Assembly (NCBI GenBank): GCA_936432065.2
Contig: OW386286.2
Location: forward strand, 280,656,088-280,720,087
Source of the DNA: Rutpela maculata
Taxonomy: Eukaryota > Arthropoda > Insecta > Coleoptera > Cerambycidae
Length of the DNA stretch: 64,000 nt
Direction: 5' to 3'
Below the pieces are notes generated by a model. It searched no databases. It worked only from the letters and a program-made list of their open reading frames with translations, and had not been told where the DNA came from. Position 1 is the stretch's first letter; each line of letters begins with the position of its first letter. Below are positions 10,782 to 21,690 of this stretch, piece after piece. The translations under genes and the position numbers were made by a program.

Positions 10782-11368
10782 TACACTGAACTCTACTATA
10801 TAAATGGAAGGCCAGTATAGGTATATGCGCGTGAACAAAATGCGGCAATTACGGCACAGATTAAGTGGTAACGAATTCAAAAACTATAAGCCATGCGTCG
10901 ACGCAGTAGACAAATTAATGTCTGTGCTTGAACCAAACGGCTGTCTACGGGAGTTACGCGCCGACGCCAGGCTGACGCAATTCTGTGTTTTATTTCTTTT
11001 CCATAGATTCTGTAGCGTAAGTCTTGGATTAGATGCAATTTCCAGAGTCGGTGTCACCATTTTATTCTTTGTTTATTCTGTCGTTTGTGTAAAGTTGTTA
11101 TAAATTGATTATTTTGTGTAATATTTTGTGACTGTTATAAACAAAGTTAATTAAGACAATATGGTGCAATCTTGTATGGTACTGTGTTGCAAGAATCGGG
11201 TCAAAATCCCGGGTTTTAAACAGTTGCAGTAACAATAAGACCGGCTCTGACGTACTTTGTAGTGCGATTGCGCTCCTCCTTATGGTCGCCATACTTGCGC
11301 GAGGTTCAATTTGGCGTAAAAATTGGTATGGATATTGACCTTCCATTTATATAATAGAGTTCAGTGTA
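10782..11368. mobile_element. 587-bp TIR element with AGTA duplication
   Basis: Terminal inverted repeats of about 30 bp (TACACTGAACTCTACTATAT at the left, the same with C-to-T at the right) enclose the element. The 4-bp AGTA at 10778-10781 and 11369-11372 looks like a target-site duplication. Each TIR contains TATATAAATGG, so start codons for open but featureless frames lie in both arms. No transposase domain is recognised, so it is non-autonomous. Confidence 0.75.
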
Positions 11369-11977
11369 AGTATATGGAAGCCAACTACATTGGTAGCAGG
11401 TAATCAAAACGGAAAAGTAACGATTACTTTTGTAAATAGAGTAATCGGTACTTCGGGTCCTACTGAGTAACGATTACAAGTAACGAATAGTTACTTTTTT
11501 TTACCCGTCCATCACCGTTAGGTACTCTGATATTGATATAACTAATATCAGACTACCTATCACCAAATAAAAATTATTTTAGTGTAAAAAATGACTGGTT
11601 TATTGTCGGCTTGGAAATACCTATTACTGACAATAGAAAGTTTACAGTTTTCCTTACATTTTCTCACATTTCAAATCTTTTTCAGAATTTGATTCAACCC
11701 AATATTTTTGGAAATAAATACTTAATAAATAAAAAAATTAACATTTTTTTAATGAAAATGTTAAGACAAATTTTAAAAAAGCATGCGTGGAATCAGGCTA
11801 CCTGAATCAATGTTTTCTTTATGTCCCACATTTTCACCCATAGATTAAAGAATGTTATATATATTTTGATTTTAACGTACAAAAGCTTGACATTTACGTT
11901 CCACTTCTGAACATGCTATATATTAATATTATGAAATTAAAAAAGAAATTGAAGAAATTGAATATAAATATTTTTTC

Positions 11978-12440
11978 TTCAAGCGTATTAAAATGTTTAA
12001 ATTATGTCACCAAAAACAGAAGTAGAAGTAGGACATTGTTTTACTAGTAACAAAATGTTAGTACCGAACGCCACCGTAGTGGACATTGTTTTACTAGTAA
12101 CATAATGTTAGTTCCGAAAGCGCCACCGCAGTGGGTATTGTTTTACTAGTAACATAATGTTAATACCGAAAGCCACCGGTGGCGCGCTATCCACTAGCCA
12201 CTTGTCATATTGTGTCAACATGTAAGACTGTAGTTTGAATATTTGTACATTTATGATAAATAAATGAATTTTTGCATTTTAATACGCTTGAAGAAAAAAT
12301 AGTATATATTACACGGAGTAGAACGCCTTTTTTGTGTTTCGCCCAGTTTGCGGCTTCGGCTTCGCCTCAGCCGCAAATCCTGGGCTCAACACAAAAAAAG
12401 AGTGCGTTCTACTCCTAGTAATATAATATACTATTCTTGA
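11978..12440. mobile_element. Helentron/DINE-like element: IR, tandem repeat, 3' hairpin
   Basis: An inverted repeat (TTCTTCAAGCGTATTAAAAT at about 11978 and its inverse at about 12279) encloses three ~50-bp tandem units (GACATTGTTTTACTAGTAAC... at about 12033, 12082 and 12131). The AT-AGTATATATTACACGGAGTAGAACGC / GCGTTCTACTCC hairpin at about 12300-12435 follows. Sub-terminal inverted repeats, a central tandem array and a 3' stem-loop are the features of DINE-1/Helentron-derived elements. The class is inferred from architecture only. Confidence 0.45.
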
Positions 12441-12744
12441 AATCTGGGCATATGCGTCAATACGTCATACAAGATGATCGCCAGAAGTGCGTGTAAACAG
12501 TCAGGTTTGTTCTATACTACTTTATTATAATTTTGGAACAAAATGTTACTAGAGTTTTTGACTAAGCGCATAAAAAGAGGTAAATGTATAAGATATCAAA
12601 ACTGGAATATACAGAGTGTCTCAAGTTAGAACGAACTTTACGCAGATTATGTCAATTTTAGTTTAAAATATTGACTTCAAATTTATTCTGCATATAAAAA
12701 ATGTCGGCGTCTTTGGTCTTTACCTCACTAGTGGCGTATCCAGA

Positions 12745-12757
12745 GGGGGGGGGGGGG
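12745..12757 (+). repeat. Poly-G tract (13 G)
   Basis: A run of 13 G follows GTGGCGTATCCAGA. Such tracts after GTGGCG(T/G) words recur at repeat borders in this window. It is likely length-variable. Confidence 0.8.
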
Positions 12758-13294
12758 TTGCAAGGGGAAATTACACCCCCCCGAGCTACAACTCTCTGAC
12801 TATTAATTATTACTTCGAGTTTAAGAAGACTGAAAACTTACCTTAGAAATATAATAGTTCACAGTACAGCGACCCTTTTTTTTAATGATTACTAACAGGC
12901 TGAATTTTCGTGAGTAGCTTCGTTTTGATGAGACGCCCAAATTTTCTCTTTGCGAAAATTCTCCGTAGTGGTAACTATATAAACTGTGCTTAGGTATATA
13001 TGTCGATTGGGTGATTATTCAAATTTTATTACTATCAGTTAGTTTTTTAGTTAAATCTTGAAATAATTTGATAAAAAACACGAAAAAAACGTTTGTCCTA
13101 CAAAATCGATGTTTGTCGGATTTCTACCTAATCCCCCACCCCCCTGATCGCCATTTTGTTATTGTAATTGCTCAGTAATTAATAATTTTTTTTCAAAAAT
13201 GCTGTTTTTGGTTAATGCTCATTTAAAAAAAAAAAAATACTTGTTTTAGAAAAAATTCCATCCACCATATTAGAGCCGCCATTTTGATTTTTTT

Positions 13295-13432
13295 AATTTT
13301 GACTTCAGATTCGTAATCAGCGACCTCAAAAACATAACTATCCTACGTTTCAAAAATAAATTAGTAATACTTTTTCAAATATTGAATATTTAAATTCAGG
13401 GCTGGTTTTCACCCCTCGTGTGCAAGGGCAAG
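13295..13432 (+). repeat. Third copy of the 6.9-7.3 kb repeat
   Basis: The order of landmarks (TTCGTAATCAGCGACCTCAA, AACATAACTAT, GTAATACTTTTTC, GGGCTGGTTTTCACCC) matches the tandem pair at 6905-7325. No coding potential is seen. Confidence 0.6.
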
Positions 13433-14381
13433 TATCCGGACATATAGAAACTGAAGACGATACCTTTTAGTACAATAATAACCCATAAAGAAAAATTATC
13501 ATTACATATAATATGAAATTATTTCAAAATTTTACATATTTTTTACCTAGGTAAAGTAATACCGTGCGTGTAATTGTCCATTAGGTATGTACATTCACGT
13601 AGCGCGAGAGATATGACAACACAGCGCTGTAAACTCGTCCATTAGCGGAGTATCCCAGCTCTCAGTTATTTCATTTCAGCCAGCTGGCACACGCGATGTT
13701 GTAATTCTTACTACCTATGCCTAGCGAGCCGCTACACACACGGTATCGTTATGAGATGACAGGGACGGAACGAGCGTGCGCGATTATTTTTACCAGTGGC
13801 ATAGCGTCATCTGAGGTAATAGGACGTGTAATTGCAATAAATGTTTCGCGGTTAAGGAGCTGTGTAATGGAGTAGATTAAAACTTGCCAACTGTTACCAG
13901 TAGGTAACCTTTGTTCAGGAGAAGTGTAAGAATAATAAATTGTGTACTAAACTTTGCTTAATAAAATTGTTTTATTATTATTACCGCCACCGCCACTGGT
14001 GTCGACATTGAATGTCACGTAATTCGTTCTCATTGGCTTAGAATGACGAAAGTCGTTTCTGCGCATATTTTTTTTCTGTTATAGAAATACTACACTACTG
14101 TACTAATAATACTTAAGAATATAAAATAAAATGGTAGAATATACTCCTACACTCCTTAGAGGGTATAAAATACAACCTACTGACCCTAGTAATATTGGCC
14201 GGAGTGAATTGGGGCCAAAAAATAGCAGCCAATTTAGTGAAGTAACCCGAACGTACCTAGGCGTACCTAGCGGAAAAGGTAGTCAAAAACATCGAGTCAA
14301 AATATTCAAGTAAAACGCATTGGAATTTACTTTTAGCTAAAGCAGAGATATAGTATTTACAAAATCATATAAATTAGAGAT

Positions 14382-14655
14382 AATAAAATTATATAAAAAA
14401 AATATTTTTAAGAAAAAGCTTTTATTTGAAAAAACTACTAAAAAGTAAAAATATTTTTTTAAAATTGATACACCTGGAAACCAAAAGCTTTGGGGGCGGT
14501 CATATAGCGCTATTGCATAGTTAATTTGCTCAATTGACCGCCCCCAAAGCTTTTGGTTTCCAGGTGAATGAATTTAAAAAAATATATTTTTACTTTTTAG
14601 TAGTTTTTTCAAATAAAAGCTTTCTCTTAAAAATATTTTATTATATGATTTTATT
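14382..14655. repeat. Near-perfect 274-bp palindrome
   Basis: Arms of about 120 bp flank a ~35-bp loop. The inner arm TTTGGGGGCGGTCA is mirrored by TGACCGCCCCCAAA, and the outer arm pairs AAAGCTTTTATTTGAA-type sequence with its inverse. The arms are almost identical, so this is a young fold-back insertion. Confidence 0.85.
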
Positions 14656-14695
14656 TTTTACTTTTTAGTCTACTTATTTTACAGACAAAACCCTT

Positions 14696-14915
14696 TCATT
14701 TGCCTCCGCCATCCACCCCTTCCCTCTCTCGTCTTCTCACCTATCTGACACTACTTCCAGCCCCTTTCCCACCTCTTTCCACCCCATTCCCACCTCTTTC
14801 CACCCCTTTCCCACCTCTCCCCACTCCTTCCCGCCCCATTCCCACCTCTTTTCCACATCTTACCACCCACCCTTTCCCATTTCTTCCCACCCCTTCCCCA
14901 CCTCTCCCACGTCCG
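14696..14915 (+). repeat. Pyrimidine-rich minisatellite
   Basis: A CCACCTCTTTCCACCCCATT-type motif is repeated with variation over ~220 bp. It creates a Pro/Ser/Leu-rich open frame starting at 14700 that has no protein-like features and is not a gene. Confidence 0.75.
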
Positions 14916-15175
14916 CCATATTGAATTTAGAATGACATCACATACATAATCGTATTTTACTCTTCAAACCCTTTCATTTGATACCCATGTCAAGGCGGTT
15001 GTGACTAAAAAGCCGATCCGCCATCTTGGGACGTCCGCCATATTGGATTTAGAATGACGTCACATTGTTTATCGTATTTTACTCGTCAAACCCTTTCATT
15101 TGATACCAATATCAAGGGGGTTGTGACTAAAAAGCCGATCCGCCATCTTGGGACGTCCGCCATATTGGATTTAGA
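14905..15175 (+). repeat. Tandem repeat of ~122 bp, 2.2 copies
   Basis: The unit runs ACGTCCGCCATATTG(G/A)ATTT, AGAATGACGTCACAT, CGTATTTTACTC, AAACCCTTTCATTTGATACC, AAGG(C/G)GGTTGTGACTAAA, AAGCCGATCCGCCATCTTGG. Units start near 14909, 15030 and 15152 (partial). No coding potential is seen. Confidence 0.75.
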
Positions 15176-15362
15176 CCGATAATGGCTATACTATGTTGCA
15201 TTGTCACAATTAGAACTAGTCGAAATTCAGCTTGCAAGATTTGACCTAAACTAACAAACAAACATACAAACACATACAAACATTCCAAGTAAAATAAAAG
15301 CTTTTAAAAATAGGCATTGCGGGAACTTCAAAATCATAGAGATTAAATATCCCAAGGAACAA

Positions 15363-17138
15363 TGGGCCTTTCCCACGTAATGGAACTTGATGATTATTTT
15401 TTCATAAATCATTTATTAACACCTAATAAATACTGTATATACACGTCATATCGTATAATATTTCAATTTTAAATGGATATTTTAAAAATAAAAATGTTGT
15501 CTTACTTACTCCATATTTCAAACAAATAAACGCGCTCAAATTACGTCATGAAGGGAATCTCCAATCAAAATAAACAATTTCTTGCTTCAAAGGGCATCTG
15601 CAGGTGGCGTCACAGCTAACCTCAAAAATTTGTACTTCTTAAGATTTAAGAGTATTACCCCAGCTATTATTAAAATTTCTGCCTGGTTGTCGTATTTTCA
15701 ACAAAAATCTGGTTCAGTGTAATGTTTATGAAGTTCTAAATACCTTGTCCTAATAAAATAGGACTCTTTTTGTAGGTTGGAAATCCTAACCTGTAATTAG
15801 CAGTCTATTTTTATTAATCAACAATATTCAAAAATTATTTACGTGAATTTTTAAATATTTGTTTGGAGCCAGTACGGCTCCAAGCTAAAAATGCGTATAC
15901 AAACATTTAAAAATGAGAATAAACTTGAAAAACTTAAAATTTAAGGTTATGATGCAGATGCCGTATACTAAAATTAACCGAACCTCTTGATGTTTCTGAA
16001 TTGTATATCTAGTCTAGAAACCTGCCGATGAGACTATTTCCATGTTGCCTAATGTATACGAATGTTTAATGTTAGAGGAAATGCTTTAATTATTTCACTA
16101 AAGAATGTCTACTTTTTATCTCCGCTTTTGAAAATAATGAATTTCTATTGAATAATACCACTTCCTATAATAAAAATGATAAGAATTAACAGAAGAAACA
16201 CACTTTCGACATGTTGACTCCCTACAAATAACTGACACTTGGCAACAATGATGGAAATAAAATAAATAGATAGGTTATGTTCTCTTATTTACGATTTACG
16301 TTGTGATCGCACGGATTTAGTATTTTGATTTCATAACTGTGTTTCTTAATTATTTAAAAGTGTGTGTGTGTGTACTGTGTAGACATAAAAAAAATGGAGA
16401 CAGATTTTGAGAAGGCAGCAAGTGATAATCTTCTTGTTATTGACAGTGAAATGGTGAATGACAATCCTGTTTACTTAAATAAAATAACTGTTACTGATAA
16501 ATCTTTAGATTTAATAATGATTTTAAAAATTATTCAATAAATGTAAAAGAAAATAAAACACTTAAACCTAGTTGTTTATATTTATTAACTGTAATTTGTA
16601 TACTACAAAAGTGAAATGAATCATATTTTAACGTTTTTATTCTGTTTTTGTACATACCTATTTAGTTTTATAAATTCAGCAGGCATGAAATACCTGGTAA
16701 CTATAAATGTATTATTATATATTAGTACAGTAACTAGAGGTTTTAACTTTGGAATAATGTCATATGATTTAGATTTCATTCATTTTTGGCAACTTGATAG
16801 TAAATACATCAAAGAAAAGTTCTGTAGTTTCACACGTCATTAGACTAGAACTAACAAAGCTTGATGACATGTCTGTCAATTTGATAGAAAGAGACAAACA
16901 TTTATACGTACAATCTGCTCATATGTAGCTTCTACCAAGGGTGCTAGAGTATACTGATTGGTCATTCCCCCCAATTCGTCATCAGTGCAGAAATATTGCC
17001 GCCAATTTTAAATTCATATAACATAATAATTTTTTCTGCAGAAAAGAAGCAAATTTCGTAAAAAAGAAAAAATACGGGTGAGTTTTTTTAAAGAGAACTA
17101 TTCAAATATTCAATAAAAAAAAACGTGGGAAAGGCCCA
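15363..17138. mobile_element. Inner TIR element (1.8 kb)
   Basis: TGGGCCTTTCCCACGT at the left end and ACGTGGGAAAGGCCCA at the right end are perfect 16-bp inverted repeats. The element contains one promoter-like region and a 48-codon ORF at 16394. No clear target-site duplication is visible. Confidence 0.7.
16394..16540 (+). CDS. Small acidic ORF inside a TIR element
   Basis: The ORF has 48 codons: METDFEKAASDNLLVIDSEM followed by VNDNPVYLNKITVTDKSLDL and an IMILKIIQ end. The start follows a (GT)n tract and AAAAAAA. I do not recognise the protein. Position inside the 15363-17138 element suggests the N-terminal exon or remnant of an element-encoded protein; it might also be a chance frame. 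Confidence 0.3.
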   Translation: METDFEKAASDNLLVIDSEMVNDNPVYLNKITVTDKSLDLIMILKIIQ

Positions 17139-19348
17139 TTAAAGTCATTTGGACTTGAGGAGGTTTTAAAAAAGTTTTGTCAGGGTTAGGAAATAGTCTT
17201 GTGCTTTATTGATGTTGTAGTTAAGGCCTTTTAGGCTTCAAGTATACTTGCTCTTATATGGTAAGTTTTAAAGCATTCTGTAAGACCTAATTATAAAGAT
17301 AATTTGCTTCTAGGATAATATGTATTTGTAATGGGTTTATCATACCTACATAAAATTCTCCGTGAATCTAATTAGTTTTATGAACGTCTTAAATTCCATT
17401 TAGATTTAAAAAGGCTTTAAATTATTCTTTATGGTTTTAACATATTTGCAATAAATGCATTTTAAATCCTTTTTAAAACTAGACATTTTCAATGCCTATT
17501 AGTACTTATTAAAGGCCATTACAAAACTAGACCCTTAAAACATCCTTGACAAATGTTGTGATGAAACCGTTATGAAGAAAAAAAGGCCTTTATAAATCTG
17601 ATTTTAATTCCATAAAACACTTTCTAAAACCCCAATAAAACATTTATTTTATTATTATTATTTTTATATAAACAATATGTTTGCCTGAAGTGTCGTTGGT
17701 GCATGTGTATGTGTGTGTGTGTTAATTACGACTTACTGATGTGTAATTATGTCTTTTATGGAAGAAATTATTTTGAGGTTAAGTTTTAAGTTTTTTATAT
17801 CAAATGTCAACGCGGTTCGACTTGGAGGCGGTTCTTTTAAATCCCAAACGTTTTATTACAGCTTTTATCAAGTCCATGTGATATTCGTCAAGTGCATTTG
17901 CATTTATGTAAGGAAGGGATTATTTGTGATAGTATACAAAAAGACTAAAAGGACTTCATTTAGAGTAAATGTTCTAGGTCATTACCATTATTAGAATATA
18001 TAGTTTAATGTTAGAGAGGACTGTAAAATGACAATTAGGTTTTTAGTTGGTCGGTCATGTTTTTCTTGTTATATAAAAATATGCAAGGTCAATCTCACAA
18101 TTATAATTATTAATAATTATCACTTTTTTTTAGCAAATTAAGGTAGAATTACAAGAAACTACTGAGAATTACCGTGGGAACCGAGAAGCAGCCTACTTTT
18201 TTAAATTTGCTGAGTCCCCTTTGTTTTTTGGGCCATTCTCTTGTAGTTTTAACGATAAACTGCCGTTGGTTTTAATTTTTTTGTCATACCTGATGTCTTT
18301 TTATTACCTTTTAAATCGACCTTAGAGAGGTTATACTGCCACTCTACACTTTATAAATTTCAAATTCCATTTTATCTTCAATAAGTCTGATGGTGTGTTT
18401 GCTTAAATCAACTTAGAAAAAATAAATGCAATAATAAAATTATTTGGATTCCTTCGTGGACATTATTATAGCTTCTCAGTTCTAATATGAACTTATAAGA
18501 GTTTTAAAAACGTTTTCTAGAAATGAAGGAAGCTAATAAAAAAGCTTCCGACAGCAATAGGTTTTAAGAAAAAGGTTTCAAAACGGCCCTAACAAGGTGT
18601 TCAAGAGTGGCACTATGCCTCACTAAGGAGTTTTATGATGGAATTTAAAAAGGCCTTAACAACCTTCATAAGAGTGGGCCCTTTTAGTCTACAAGTCGCG
18701 TTATGATGGTATTAAGGATATTGTTACAGCAAAATAGATTTTTCAAGGCAATTTATAAATAGTTTTGTAGCACTCTTGTATACATTTAAGAAACCAAAAT
18801 TGTTCCTTGGGATGCTATAAATATACTCTTGGAAAATGTTACATGTTCGAACGAATGTTCAAGGGATGAAATACGTTTCGCAATAACTTTGCAACGCTAT
18901 AGCATTTTGAAAAATAAATTAGTACCGGACGTAAAATTGTGTGAGTTTAAAAAATTCGACCTTTAAAAGTTGTCCCACTTTAAAAGAACACCCTGTGTAT
19001 GTTGCAGTATAAAAAGTAATATGTATCTCTATTGTATTTTGAAGCTTTGGGCAGTAATTAATTCAAATTGACATTCAAGTAGGCTACTCTGTCATGCTAC
19101 TGTCTATGATGTGTCCAAGTAATTAAGTAACTGTTTAAAGGTTGTTTATATTCATATATAAGAAACTGAAAATGTTCAAATAAATCATCAAACCAACGCA
19201 ACCATTTCGACACCGACCAGCAATATCAGTATATCTAATTGTAATAATTGTGTTATAAATTTTAATACTTTTTGCCTAATTTTATTTTTTTTATCATAGT
19301 ACTGAGTACTAAGTATAATGAAATCATTATAATACTCAGTCCAATAAT

Positions 19349-19450
19349 AGTATGTTATTCAACGAGCGGTAATGTAGGTAATAACTCACGCAGATGAAGT
19401 TGTAATCATCAAGTGAGTTATTATCATTACCGCAAGTTGAATACTATACT
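19349..19450. repeat. Short hairpin element
   Basis: AGTATGTTATTCAACGAGCGGTAATG at the left is mirrored with a few mismatches at 19425-19450, with an inner pair AATAACTCAC / GTGAGTTATT. The outer AGTAT...ATACT ends resemble those of hairpins at 12300-12435, 28680-28800 and 41940-42075. Confidence 0.6.
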
Positions 19451-19744
19451 TTATATTATAACAATAAATATTAAATTGTGATATTTTTGTTTGAATTACT
19501 CAGTTTGTTTATTAATAAAATTAACTGTAAAATTGAATTTTTGTACACCCTTTTATATTTGTACACCCTTTTATATTTGTTGTCTTCAAAGATTTAGCCA
19601 CTTTTAAGCGGAGGTAGAATGGGATTTTTAATTGAAATAGTGCAATAACTGCTTGTAGACAAAAAATCAGCTTTATAGATTAATATTCTGCGGCGGAAAA
19701 TGCAAAACTTCGCCGCGAACTGCAATAACCCGGAGCGCATATTC

Positions 19745-20625
19745 GGTCAAAAGTCTTGTTTTTATGTTAGAGAAAAAATATAAAAAGCGTCGGAAAGCTC
19801 AATCCAATCTCTTTACATAAGCTGTCTACAATTTTTTCGAAAAAAACGATAATTATCGAGATATTCGAGGAAATGTAGGAAATTACACGTTTTCCTATAG
19901 AATGTATGTAAATCTTAAAAAAAACAATTTTTCTCAGAAACCTTTGTTTCGAAGGGCCAATAGTAACGGAGCGTCAAAGTAGTACATGATATTAAGTGAA
20001 CGTCATATATGAGATCGATTTCAGTTAATTGGCGATTAATTACGGTGACAAAATGGAGAAATTTTACCGAAATCCCAAATCTGGCCCCCTCTAATTCCTT
20101 CATTTTTGTCGGAATTCAAAAAATAAAAATAGTTTTAGCAAATTTAATTCTGTTTAAATTAACTAGAGTAGTCTTTTGGCGTAAGAGCCAAGATTAAAAA
20201 GTTGCCAACTGTAGAATCTCAAAAGTTGCGTTTTTTTGCCGTACATGGCAAACATTTCAGTAGTTATCTCCGAAAGGAAAAAACATCAAAATTCTGATGG
20301 TAGTAGAAGATTCGTAGTGGAAAATACTCGTTTGACCTTGTTTTTTATTTCGAGCTAACTCCTACCATTTCGGAGATATCTGCGAAAAATAACAAAAAAC
20401 ACCTTACATTTTGGAGCCGAAGAAATTGCAAAAACATGTAATCTTGACACGTTCATATTTTTCGAAAAACACCATTGGGGCGGCCGTACGATGTTGCGAC
20501 GTAAAGAGGAAGTCTTCCAGATAAACTTGATCGTAAATTGCACAGCGAAATTCGAAAATTCGGCTCGGCACAAACGAATCAAAAGTAGCATGTTGTGACA
20601 TTTCAGAAAATCGATCTCTTTTTGT
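19745..20625 (+). repeat. Dispersed repeat family A, longest copy
   Basis: This ~880-bp block is matched in order by 60575-61215, by 43735-44215 (second half) and, inverted, by 3405-3625. Shared landmarks are TTTTTATGTTAGAGAAA, TTTTCCCAGAAACCTTTG-like, GCGGCCGTACGATGTTGCGA and GGCTCGGCACAAACGAATC. All frames are short and broken, so no encoded product is claimed and the element class is unknown. Confidence 0.75.
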
Positions 20626-21555
20626 AACATATTTAATTTTTTACTCATTTCTGCAACACTAAAAGTTTGGTAGACTTGCACTTTCATCATTGATACTGTC
20701 TAAGCTATTATGCGAATAAAATCTAGCTTTATAGATATTAACGCGAAAAATCTGTCGCTACCTCCCTGGCTACCACCTTCGTGTGTCGCACGTTACGTCG
20801 ATTGGACAGGCTGGTCATGAATATAAAGGTGATTGGCTCTGTACTTAGTGATTTATAATAACTCACGCTATTTGTTTATGGATACTATTAATTGTTCAAA
20901 AGCAGTTCATTAATTAGTATATAACCTAATAAGAGTTAGTAGATAAAGTATATATATCATTTTGACACTAAAAATGATGTTTATAATTAAGTCATATTGA
21001 CACGTCAGAAGATAAAAGCTATTATGCCGAGAAATGCGTTTTATAATTATTATTGTGAAATAATAAGTATCTAATTAATTGTAATATAGATATAGCTTAC
21101 ATATACAAAATAAATTATTAATAAAATACCTATGATGATAAATAAATACAAAATTTATTATAGTATTTCTTATAAAATAAGCCAAATATTGGACTTCTTC
21201 GCACTAATGGACCACCCTGTATGTTCTAAGTTTCAACCACTGTTAATATATTTAAAAAAAAAACATCGACATATTCTGTAAATATCGCTTGAGCCCATAT
21301 TTTCAATAATTATTAAGTACCTAACCCGTAAAACAAATTGAATTGATTTGATGTACGCCGCCGAACCACCGAATTGCGAATTTCATTCGTCTCTGTATTT
21401 CATCGACGAGTGGCTGCCGCATGCGCATAGCTACCTTGGCTTGGCAGTGTTTGCTGATGCCGGTTGTCAATAAAATTCACGATCTAAGAAATAAATCATA
21501 CATACACATTAAAAAAATTCCAATCTCAAATATTGTTGGTGTAATTATAGTTTGG

Positions 21556-21672
21556 GTAAGTAAATGTCGACCTGTCTCGGACGATTGTGCTTTCGATTTA
21601 GCCATGTAAACGTGACACAAGACTTGTTTCAGTGTATTTACAACATAACCTAAGTTGGTATTTTTTTTCTAG
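21556..21672 (+). other. Putative 5' UTR intron of the transportin gene
   Basis: GGG|GTAAGT-like donor context (TTTGG|GTAAGTAAAT) at 21556 and a TTTTTTTTCTAG acceptor ending at 21672 would define a 117-bp intron just upstream of the transportin ATG. The upstream exon would lie somewhere in about 21360-21555, a GC-richer stretch. Both splice signals are good, but only transcript data could confirm use. Confidence 0.45.
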
Positions 21673-21678
21673 CGTTTT

Positions 21679-21690
21679 ATGGGAAAATGA
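21679..21690 (+). promoter_or_regulatory. Minimal uORF overlapping the transportin start
   Basis: ATG GGA AAA TGA starts at 21679 and its stop codon overlaps the transportin start codon as ATGA (main ATG at 21687). Ribosomes starting at the upstream ATG would terminate on top of the main start, an arrangement that could lower or couple initiation. The overlap is seen; the effect is inferred. Confidence 0.5.

Larger units (their letters stand above)
15351..18811. mobile_element. Outer TIR element (3.5 kb) with a nested insertion
   Basis: CCCAAGGAACAA at 15351-15362 is mirrored by TTGTTCCTTGGG at 18800-18811. Immediately inside the left repeat a second element (15363-17138) starts, so the left TIR was split from its interior by a later insertion. 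The remaining interior (17139-18799) is AT-rich and repetitive with many AAGGCCTTT-like words. No transposase frame is seen. Confidence 0.5.

Noticed and set aside
10804..11346. Two ORFs both starting MEGQY
   Set aside because: The shared start comes from the terminal inverted repeats of a TIR element; the bodies differ and show no domain.
14700..14924. Proline-rich 74-codon ORF
   Set aside because: It is the translation of a CCACCTCTTTCC-type minisatellite, with no other coding signal.
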